Shown here piece after piece: positions 24,401 through 35,600 of a DNA stretch of 64,000 nt; position 1 is the first letter of the stretch, and each line of letters opens with the position of its first letter. The stretch comes from Lagopus muta (lineage: Eukaryota > Chordata > Aves > Galliformes > Phasianidae): contig NC_064437.1 in the NCBI RefSeq assembly GCF_023343835.1, forward strand, positions 52,836,972 through 52,900,971, given 5' to 3'. The notes beneath the pieces were generated by a model that worked only from the letters and a program-made list of their open reading frames with translations, made no database searches and was not told the DNA's origin. Position numbers and translations under genes: made by a program.

Positions 24401-27400
24401 GCGCTTGGCACAGAGAGTGGGAGAGAAGTGAGCACACAGAGCTGGGGAGGTGGGGGTACCCCACATTCCCCCATACGGTTTGCGGTGGGGGGAAGCCCCA
24501 GCATGGGATGCTATGGGAGATCCGGAGCTGAGGGCTGGGCATCAGCATCCCCACCCCACATCCCAGCAGTGGGGTGCTGTGTCCTGCTGTCCCCATGCTG
24601 GGAGGGCTGAGCAAAGCGAGGTGCGGGCAGAGTTGCATCTTGTAGGACAGAGAGTGGTTGGAGAAGATGCACCACAACGCTGCGCATCTGACTGCCGGCA
24701 GATAATGGCTCTGGCATGAAAACCCCAGAGAGAGCTTAGGGAGAGCAGAAAGGCTTCCCGTTCCTCGGCGCTGGTGGCACAATCAATGCTGTTTGTAGCG
24801 CTTAAAAATTTATCGCGATGCTAACCTGGGTTAGTACCTCGTAAAAGCTTACAGAGTGCCTCAAGCTCTAGGGGCTGGAGCTGTGGGCTTGATTTCTTCT
24901 TCACCAAAGAGCAATTGTTCTGAAATGAGCCCAGACAGCGCAGAGCCCTGCTCCATGGGGCATCCACACAGTGAGGATTCCTTTGCGCTGGCACTGGAAG
25001 GATTTGTTTCCCCAAGGCTGTGGAGGGCTTTGCAGCTCACAGCCTGCGCTGCGGCCCGGTGGCATTCAAGCAGCCGGCTGAAATCTCAGAAAGTCTTGAA
25101 AAATGCAATAAAAGTGTAGGATGAAAGATTGCAGCTGTTCTGTCCCCCAGTGCTGAGCACAGGGGTCAGTCTGGGGTCTCGTTCTCCTTGGCGTCCCCAT
25201 TAGAGGGAAGAGAGCTGCTTATGGTGTTTGCAGATGACACCAGGCTGGGAGAGATGTGAGTGTGCTGGAGCTCTGCCCCTCTTCGCAGCGGGGCGCACAT
25301 AGGCTGCATTACCTCCAGCACTGTGACTCCCCAATAAATCAGCACCAGGGGAAATATTGCTCACGTTGGCTGTATTTAAAGAATTGCTGCTCAGCATTTG
25401 TACTCTCTGAGTTTGTAGCGGAGTTGGTGTAGCTGAGGCGCTGCAAGGAGAAAAGACACAGCAGAGCCCTCGGGAGTGGAATAAGCCATCCAAAGATAGA
25501 AACCAAATATAAACCCAGACTATGCAAATCCAGCAATGAGCCCTGCGCAGCGCCGACATCCCATCTGGGAGCGGGATGATCCGCCAGTGGCGTCGCGAGG
25601 GGATCGCTTGCTGTAATGACTTTCCTCTTCCTGGGGAGAAATGGAAGGGGGTTCTGAAACTTCAAGGTTGCAATGAAAATGACTTTCCCAGAAGTGCTGC
25701 CAAGTGGTCCCCAGACACCTTGGGGAGGGAAGCACGGCGACAGCATGCAGCTGGACCGTGGGGAGCCGGTGTGCTGGGCAGGGCAGGCTGTGATTTATCT
25801 GCGGGAAGAACCAAGGGGGAAAAATGGCACAAAGTTAAACGGCAGGGTTGCCTCGGCATCCTTACAAGTAAGCTTTACCTGCTGTTTGTTCCCATATTGC
25901 TGTGAGGGTCATCATTTACTGCAGCCCAGTGCTGGGCAGAGCGAGCCGGGGGGCTGTGGAGCCTGAGCATGGGTTTCGGTTTAATCGCTGGGGCTGGGGA
26001 GCCTCTATTCATTCCCCACTTGCATTCATCTGTGTCCTAGTAACGTACCCCCCCTCCCGCCTCCTTCCCAACACAGGCACACACGGCTGGATAATGGCAG
26101 GAGCCCGGCAATCTCAGTCGCTGAATAGCTGTGTAATTATGAGGCTATAACGCCGAGCTGGAACTCATTAGCCATTATCAGCCGTTTCAGCGGGACAATG
26201 GCAGCACCCCGGGGTGCGCGGCTGCGCAGGCTGTACCGGGCAGCCCTACACGCTGCTCGCTGCCTCTGGGGCCATCCCGGCGATGACCCCGGCTCCTCGC
26301 ATGGCTGTGGAACTGGTGGAGGCAGGCGTCAGGTCGGGATGGAGAAAGAGGTTGAGATGGAATGGGTTGGGATGGGATGAGTTGGAATAGATTGAGTTGA
26401 GATGGGTTGGGGACCACTCATGCAAAAGCCTTTCTTCCTTATTTCCACCAAGAGGTGGGACATAGGGGCTGACTGGGCTGGCAGAAGTCCTTGGGGTGTG
26501 ACTTATCTCCCGGCAGTTGCTTCAGTGGTGTGAGATGGCCGAGCACTGAACCCATCCTAATGCCTGTGGGTGACTTGCAGCTGTGTGCCTGGAGCCATCC
26601 TACTTTTCTTGGGGGCAGCTGTTGGTTTTCTCATTGCTCCTGGCCTCTCTGAGTGGCTCCATGAATTCAGGATGAGCCTGCCAGACATTTGCTGCATTGC
26701 CCTGTGGGGCGGTTTACATCCAGGCAGGGGCTGCTGGCCTCGCTGGGCAGCACGTTGCATTTATGATGGCTGCAGAATGCCTGTCCTGGGGGACATGAGC
26801 ACTGAGACAGGCATGCTGGGGGAGCAAGGCACCCCTTGCTGCTCTGTAGTCCCTGAGCAATGCCAACGTGGCCAGCCAACTGCTGGCCAGGGGCTGTGGG
26901 CTGTGTCCTCTCCAGGGCCAGCCCCCTTTCCTAATCAAAGATGCAGTGATCACTGCTGTACTTTGGCCCTTGCCTGTCCGTTTTTGGGGGAATTTCCAGG
27001 TAACTGCATGGCTCTTGAGTGCTTCCATGCTGACCTCTGTCTCTTCTCTTCCCAGGGAGCTCAATGGCAACAACATCACACGTATCCACAAGAATGACTT
27101 CTCCGGACTGAAGCAGCTCCGTGTCCTGTGAGTTCCCAGCAGGAAGTGTGCTCAGCCTGCGGCACCCAGGAGGGATAGGGATGGGGCTGAGTCCTTCAGG
27201 TGGTGCCGGCTGGTTGGCATCAGCTTTGGGCTGGGGCATGGTGGGCTTCCAGCAGGAAGAAAGAGTCTAGATTCAGATAGGATGAGCTGGAATGTGTTGG
27301 GTTGAACTGAGCTGGGTTGGGAGTGGTTAGGCTGGGTTGCGGACCACTATTCCAAAATCTAACCCCTTTTCTCTATGTCCCTCTGCAGGCAGCTGATGGA

Positions 27401-30400
27401 GAACCAGATCAGTGTGGTGGAACGTGGGGCGTTTGATGACATGAAGGAGCTGGAGCGGCTGTGAGTGGTGGTGTGCGGGCAGGTGGCATGGGGCAGCCAG
27501 TTCTGCTCGTTGCAAGCATCCTTTACTTTTTGCCTTAACCCATAGCACATCTGTGCTGCTTGACTTCAAACAGCGTTGCTGATGCACAGCAGTGTGGGTA
27601 GCAAACCTAGTGCTGTTTCTATAGATCTTAACGCCCTTTCTGATGCCTTTGAGGTGAGGGGCAGGTTAAACACAAAGCACTGCCATTGTTATCAGTTGTG
27701 TCCTGCATGTGAACCAGGGAGCTGTAAGCTACAGTTCAGCATTCAATAAAATAGCTCAGCAGCTTAAACCCTATCAAGGCTGCTCAAGCAAATATTAGGA
27801 GCTGAGTGAGCAGCAGGTTAACGGCACAGTTAAACAGCAATCAGCATTTAACAGCTTGGAGTCCTGTCTGCATATAATTGCAATATTGTGAGTAAATCTA
27901 TTAATGCCCAGTTGGCTCCCATCACCTGGGAGCAGAAGCGACCCAAAGCTGTATCCTGGGTGAGACTGGCTGCTTTCCCTCCTTACCATGACCCTTTCTT
28001 TCTTCCTGCAGACGACTGAACCGCAACCAGCTACACACCCTGCCCGAGCTCCTCTTCCAGCACAACCAGGCTCTGTCCAGGCTGTGAGTACCTCCCCTGC
28101 AAGGGGTGTGTGGGGCAGGAGGGGCAGCCCCTGGGGGGGTGGTTGGTGATTATTTTTGCCCTGTCCTAAACTTGTGGTGGCCTGGGCTGGGCGCTGAGCA
28201 TGGATGGATGCTCCACATCTCTGGTCCCCATGCTGCCAGGGTGTGGTTGTGCCCAGAGGCAATGCTGGCTGTGACTGATGCCAGGAGTTGGTGCCGGTGT
28301 TTAATGAAGGGTTAAACTGCCGTGTGGGTTTGCCAGCGTGGGATGTGTGAAATGGTGGCTGAGAGCCAGTGATGGGCCTAGGTAATGGCAGCTGATAGCA
28401 CAGGCGTTCAATTAATTATCAAATGGCATTTGTTGAGCTCAGCTGTGCCGTAGCACGGCGCCAGCAACGGCCCATCCTCCAGCCGCCCGTTGTGCAACAA
28501 AAACACTGCAAAACATTAACGTTTACATTGAGTTCTGCAGCCCCCAGCAATAGGTGGCACCGGGTCCTGGGAGCACTAGGGAACCTGCTGCTGGCTCTCC
28601 TGGTGGCTTTGTGACCCAGGACTGTGCTGGGGACGGCAGGGAAGGGGTGCCCAGTGCAGAGCTTGGCTAGAGCCGTCACGCTGCCTTAGCGGGAGGTGAG
28701 ATCTGAAACCACGCTGCTGCGGTGATGCCGGAGGTCATAAGGACACTCTGAAACTGCAGCAAGCACAGCTTGGGCTGTGGGGGTATGAGTCAGTGGGGAA
28801 TGGGTTCAAGGTAAATCGAAATTGGCTCTGCTTGAGCTGAAATTGGAGCCTCTGCCAGGCTCTGTGCTTATTGACCTTATGAAATGGATCTGAGGTGGCC
28901 CCACCGCCCCTTCCCTGCCCCTGGCCATACAATGGCCGTGGGGATCTCTTGCAGGCACAGAAAGGAGAATTTTGCTCGGGTCAGGATGGAGGGAGGCTTA
29001 TTCCACCTCCTGAATCACAGTGTCGAAACAGAATTCAGTTTGGTGGTGCTTTGTGGTCTCCCAGCTCCATGTGAGCTGCAATAAGTTGCTCAGATCTGGG
29101 CTATAGAAAGCATTTGTTGCATCAAGATAACGGATTTGGGTTGGGGTTTTGGATGCAGAGGGCTGTGTGTGGGGCTGGATCCTGCCCTGGTGCCCCCAGG
29201 GTGGTTCCAGGAGAAGTGGCAGCAAAAGGGCTGTGCTGGACCCATGGTGGCAAGGGGTATTGCGTGGCCTCCCTTATCCCTACCCGCCCTAACGAGCGGA
29301 CAGCTCATTAAGCAGCGCCTCTGGCTGGAAATGGCGCTGATCTGAGGTTTTGCTGGAGAGCGCCTGACCCAGGTGACCCCATCTCAAACCGGGTTTAATT
29401 AAACTGTCAGCGCCGGACGGAAGAACAAAGCGCGGCGGGCTGGGGGGTGCGTCTCCCGCAAAGTGGCGAGCTGATAAAACATGCATCTTTGCTTCCACCG
29501 GGGAAAATCACCCAGGCAAGAAGGTGACCTCTGCAGCTGGGTGCTCTGATAGAGGAGGGGGCATTGCAGTGAGCTGTGGGGCAGTTCCTCACTGCCATCT
29601 CTGTGTCTGGCCCCAAAACAGCCCAAATTGCCCTTACTAAGGCAGGCAGAGAAAAAATCGGGCGATGATAAATAACTTGAGAAAATGCAAATTGCCTCCT
29701 TCAGAAGGAGACCACGACCGCGCAGAAGGAAGCTGTGAGCTGCATAGTAGCAAAACAGGGTGACAAGTGAAAAAGGAGCTGTCGGAGGAAGGGATAACAA
29801 AGCGGGCCCTGCTTGGATGGGGCTGGCTGCGCGTGGGAGGCGTTGCTCGTGAGACTGCAGCAGTGACCGCTCCTCAGAAACCCCGGGAGAGAGAGATGGA
29901 GAAACACTGGGGCGAGGTGGTGTGCCCCGATGCTGACGTCTGGGTGCAGGGGATGCTGTGCTGTACAGCCGCTCTGGGTGTTGGATCCCCCTGCGCTCCC
30001 CAACAAAGACCCTTCTGTCGGGGAAATAGTGGGGCTGGGGGGGCCGGGATGGGACGCGTCCCCCCGAATACCAATCAGGAGGGGAACGGCTGGGGGGGGC
30101 TGCAGGGTCTGTGCGAGGTGGGACCCCCCCAGCCAGCTGGGGAGGGGGAAAAGAGGCCCCACCGCAGCCCCCGGGAACAAAGAGTCAGTGTGGCTCGTGA
30201 CAGCTCTAAGGAAACGCGGGGAAACAAATGTGCCACTAATAGGTGGGGAGGTGACCTCGTGGGGATGCTGCCAGGCGGGCGGCGAGGGGCTGCTGTGGTG
30301 CTCCGGCGCTTCCCACCCTCATCCCAGCACCGTGCTCACCCCTCAGATCTGCCCCACCACCTCTCAGCACTGGTGCACATCCCAGATTTAACTTTCCCAA

Positions 30401-32655
30401 TGCTATTAAGGCAAAGGAGCTGAAGCAAGAGGGCCCCTCTGTGTATTGTCCCATGCAGGGCAGCCCTGTTCACCTCCCTGCCCCAGCAAATGGGAATTTA
30501 CATCCTACAAGGCAAACAAGCAGACAGCAAAGACCCATCTTCCCAGTGCTGGGTGCTAACCACGGGAGCACTGCACTTTGCAGCCCTCGCTGCCTGCACT
30601 GTGCCCCGTGCCACCTTTGTTCCTCTGAAAGAGTTAGAAAGCGTTCACAGGAGCAGATCCCTTTGTCTGTGAGTTTTGGTGGCAGAATAAAGGCATTTCC
30701 TTCCTCCTGCTTTAATGGCTCTGTTCGTAGGAAGGCTCAAAGCAATTTTAAAGCATTGTGAGCAGACTTATCCTTCGGTAGTTTGATTTCCAGGACGTGG
30801 CAGAAAGGAGCATTCTGCGTTGGTTTTAAAGGAGATGGTAGCTCAGTGCCCCGGCACGCATATCCCACAGATGTGGTTGGTGATGTGCCACGCACGGCGG
30901 TGGGTTTGGGGAGGTGTGGGCCAGCTCCTCGGCTGTGCTAAATGAATGATCATCCCAGGCTTATCCTCACTTAACCAGCCAGATATCGACCGCCATGGTC
31001 CCCCATAAGAGCTGTGGATTACAGGGTCATACCCACCCCCTCCCCCAGGTTTCTGCACTTCCCTGAGGCACTGGTCCTCGTTTGTGTGTGTGTGTATTTC
31101 CCTTCAGGACAGGAAAAGCTGGATAAATTTTTACTGCTCCCAAGGGAGCTGTTTGTAACTGAAGATGTCTCACTGTCATCTTGTCCATAAACCAGGAAAT
31201 GGCAGTAGGGGCATGCAATGTGTTCCTCATCCCCCCCTCCTCTCCCCCGCCTTGTGCTGGTGGGAGATGGAGTTTGAGGTGGATCTGCTCAGAGAAGAGT
31301 CATTAAGATCCCAGGGCTGGAGGTAGGATGTTTTCTCCAGGTGAGAGGAGCTTGGCTGCCCCTTGAGTGTTTGGGAAGTGATGCTCCCTCCAGCCCCCCA
31401 AAAAACCTCTTTCAGCCCCCAGACTCATCCAGTGCCAGTTTGGAATCCACATCCCTTTCATCCTCATGCACAGCAATAGGGGCTGCGGCACTCAAAGGGG
31501 CTTTTGTCCAGCCCTCAGCCCCACAGGTGGGTGGGTATTTCCCCTCAAACCTCCCCCCCCACACCCCAACCAAGTCCTGGGCTTTTCTCAGGGGCTGGTG
31601 CTATTGTGGGTTGCCTGGGCAACAGGGTCCTGGGGATGTGGGTTGGGGGCTGAAATATCCCCACTTGGGATATTTCCTGGGGGGCTCAAGGTCCAGATTT
31701 GCCGCAGGCCAGCACATACCCAGCAAAATGCATGGATGTGCTGGGTACGTGCCAGTCTGTGGCAGTGGCTTTTGCATATAGGATAAATATGGAAAAGCCA
31801 TATTCCCAACGCTTGGTGGCATTTCCATCACATGCTCTCAGACCAGAGGCATTTCCTCATCCCGCTCCGCCTCGCTTGCTCTCTTCCCCACAGGCACAGC
31901 AGTGTGTTGCTCATTCCTGCATCCCGCAATTTCACAGCATCCCCGCAGCCGGGTGTTAATAAGATTAGACCCGAGCTTTAAGATGTCTCTCTCTATCCTT
32001 TGCCATCCAATTACACAGCCTGCATGCTATCTGATTGCCTGCGAGAGGGGAGGACTGGCTGGGACGGGAGGATGCAGCTGGTCTTTCTGGGTATCTGAGT
32101 GGGTTTTCTTTCTTTTCTTTCTTTCTTTCATTATTATTTTTTTCTCATTCTTCCCCCTTGGCTTTGAGCTGCCCTGTTCGGCTTTTTCATTGCTGCTCGA
32201 GGTGGCGGCTGGACAGAATTTGTTTAAATTAACTGCTTGAATGGCAGCGTTTGTGTGTGTTGGGTTGGGGGAAGCTCAGACAGCACCAGAATGGATGAGG
32301 GGGATTAAAGGTGCCTAATGGCTTCCAGATGGGCATCCCGGACTGAGAAACAGCCTCACAATCCAACCCCAGCTGGGGGTTAACCAGAGAGAAAGCAAAG
32401 CTTGGCTTCTCCAGGAGGCTCCCAGTCCTGGGAAGAAAGGGTCTCTGGCAGGACAGGCAGGTCCCCATCCCAATAGGACCCCAAAGGGATGCACAGACCC
32501 CACTCCTTGCCTAGAGAGCAGCAGGTCCTGCACTGGAGTGAGTGCAGCACTGCTGGTCCCAGCGCTGGCAGCGACACGGATGGCAATCAGGGAGGAATTA
32601 AAGGATAATTAATGCCAATCCACATGGAAAATTGCTCTCGTCAAACAAACCAGAT

Positions 32656-32691
<36 letters not shown>

Positions 32692-35600
32692 GAGCTGACA
32701 AATTGGGTTGATAAGTAGCGACGGCGCTGACATGATATACCGAGACTTCTGCAAGTCATTTTCCTCTTGCCTGAAGGATATGGCAATGAAAACATTAATA
32801 TTCTGCAAAATCAGCATAGCATCTCTGACAGTGGCTTCGCAGGGAAATCACGGCTGGGCTCTGCTCCCGCCCCATTGGGTTCCCCATCCCTTTAGGACAA
32901 CTTTGGCTCTGGCCAACCCTCTGGCTGCCCCCTTGCTCTTCCAGTGTATGGTGAGTGCTGTGCAAGCAGCATTGCTGGGGAAGAAACCACAGGTTTGGAC
33001 TGATAGGCGAAAGGACTGGGGCAGGTGGCGCGGCACAGCGCCCATCCTACAGGATGAACGGGAGCGTGCAGCTCCGTTGTAACACCCGCACTGGCGTCAG
33101 CCGCACGCGAGGTCACACAGCTGGGAAAAATGTAGGTCAAGGCTCCACGGCGGGGAGCAGCGTCTGGGGATGCTGAAAATGACTTAGCGACAACACAGCC
33201 TGCTGTAGGATGTGGGGTTAGGGGAGATGGGTGGGCAGAGCGGGAGGGGGGGGGCACTGCGTGGGACCGGTGGGAGCAGTGCTTCTGCTTTAGGGCCCGT
33301 GGTGCTGAGATGCTGGGAAACGAGACAGTGATTACTGGGAGTCTGGAAAAGCTGCCTCCAAGTGAGGGGAATTGCAGTGTTCGACCTGTTTAGTGCTTGT
33401 GGGAGAAGGCTAGGAGGGATTTCATCACTGTCCCTGCCTACCTGTGTGGGGAGAAACCTGACTGTAAACGTGTCATTAATTCTCTTAAAAAACAAAAAAC
33501 AAAAAAAGCCAAAAACAAACAAAAAAAAAACCCAATGGGAATGTAAAGAGAAAAAGCATGCAATTGCTCAGTAGCTGGAGGCTGAAAGCAGACAAATTCA
33601 GAGTAGGCATACATTTGGCTCTTGCACCAAGGAGAGCTGTTCGCCACTGAGTGCTCAGAGGGCAGGAGGTGGACGCAGTGTCCTTTGCAGCCCGCTGCTC
33701 CCCGGTCCTCTGCCTGCACACTCTGGGGATCTTTGTGTTCCCATCAGTAAGGCTTGGGTTTTGTGCTAGTTTTGTTGGGTTTTTTGGTGGGTGTTTTTTC
33801 TTTCTTCCCCCTCCAGCCTCTTCAACAATGACACCTATTCTCCCCTCCCACTCCCGGGAATTACACTCCAAGCTGCCCCTCGACACGGCAAAAAGAAAGG
33901 CTGGGAGAGGAAGCGGTGTGTGGCTCTTTGTGTCCCTTTTGTGACGCTGCCGCACAGCGTGGCCACCCAGCAGCACCAAGGTAGGGCCCGAGGTACGGCC
34001 CCTGCGGGGAGCTGGGGGTGCTCCTGGCTGAGGTAACAGCCTCGTCTTTGTGCTCTGCATGGGGGAATGGGCAGGGAAGGGCCCTATTCCAGCTGCCCTC
34101 TCAAAGCTGAGCACTGGAGGGGGGTCCTCCCGTTCTAATGGGTTTAAGCATGCTAACAGGGAGCAGCTCTGTGTACAACCCGTGTTCAGCCCTCATGGAT
34201 GTTTGCTCAGAGACGCGGTGTTAAATATTTATCCTCCTTACCTCCCCCCTCCCCGCACAGCGCGCATTAACAATAGCGATCGCCTGGGCCTCATCCCTCT
34301 TGCCAGGAGCATGTGGCTCCCAGACCGGGGCAGTGAGCATTATCGTTTGTACCTGTGAATTATTGATAAGGGATAGGATAGTTCTTGCAGTGAAAAAATA
34401 ATGAGGGGCAGAGGCTGTTGGCAGCGCTGCTGCACATCCCTTTCCTACTGCAAAGCAGGAGGTGGGACCGCTTCCCCAGTTGTGCACAACATCCCCATGC
34501 CCTGGTCTAGCCCTGGATCAAGGGGATGAGGCTGCTGCTCCCTGGAAAAGGTGCTGCAGCCCTGGAGGAGGTTCTGTACCAGCTCAGGGCTGAGCAGAGG
34601 GCTTGGTGCCCAATTGCAGAGGGAGGTTTGTCTCCAGTTGCTGCCCTATGTAAGGCTTTGGGAGGCTGCACAGAGGCTGCAGATGACTGGGGGGATCTTG
34701 TTGTGGCAGATTCTCAATCAGGGTGTCAGCCCAAAGCCCAGCTTTGGTGCACTTAGACTCTGAATCCCAGGGGATTAGCAAGAGGGCATTATCACACTGA
34801 GCCTGGCCTGGTTTGCATCCCCCATCCCAGCCTGGCTCTGAGCCATGCTTCTGGGGGAAAACCCAGCTTTTGCAGTAGGTGCAATCCTGCTCCCTGCCTC
34901 CACGTGCAGAAAAGGCAACCCAGGCCGCTGGATATTAACTTTGAAGTGTGAATTTCAAACACCCTGTGAGTTTGCAGACAACTGGTGCCGTTCCCCTCCT
35001 TTGCTCCCGGCTGTTTCTGTTACAAACCTCCTGATCTCTGTATTGCTTTCAGGGGAAGAGCCCTGCACTAGCTCAGCTATGAGCTGGGCTGGGCTGCATT
35101 GCCCAGCAGCATGCCGTGGCCACTGGCTCCATCCCAACACCCCCACGTGCAGGGGCTGCATGTGAGGATGAGTCCAAAGCCATCTGCATTTTGGACAGAG
35201 GGGCTGCGGCAGGGATGGCTCACCCCGTGCTGGCCCTGCAGGTTGCCAGTGGGATGTTCACACTGCACGCCACGGAGAGGGCTGCAGCCTTTGTGCTCCA
35301 CCAATGCCAAACCCCACTGAGAAGCAGTGCCAGAAGAATGGGCCCTTCTCCCAATTTACATGAAGCGATGTCCCAGATTTCTTCCCAGCCGCGAAGACGC
35401 ATTGTTCCCTGGCAGCGTTTCAGTGGCGGAGCCAGCTAATTTGCAGCATTTTACATATCTAATATGTTGTCAGAAATGCTTTTAAATCCCTATAATATTT
35501 AATTAGGAGGCAGCTTTTGGCGTATTAAGTGGGAACGGGGCTGTCTAATTACTTACTGGTGATTTCATACCCGTGAATGTAATTAAGTTGGGTAGAATCA

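Larger units (their letters stand above)
21495..27055 (+). other. SLIT1: SLIT1 intron 1
   Basis: 5.6 kb. Contains an RFX X-box-like site (23597-23610), a CR1-like reverse-transcriptase remnant (about 25216-25265), a homeodomain-site patch (26090-26200) and a GGGTTGGGATG-type minisatellite (26318-26412). No exon seen. Confidence 0.85.

Noticed and set aside
29767-30423. 218-codon ORF in SLIT1 intron 4
   Set aside because: Overlaps other open frames of similar length in GC-rich DNA; no conserved motif.
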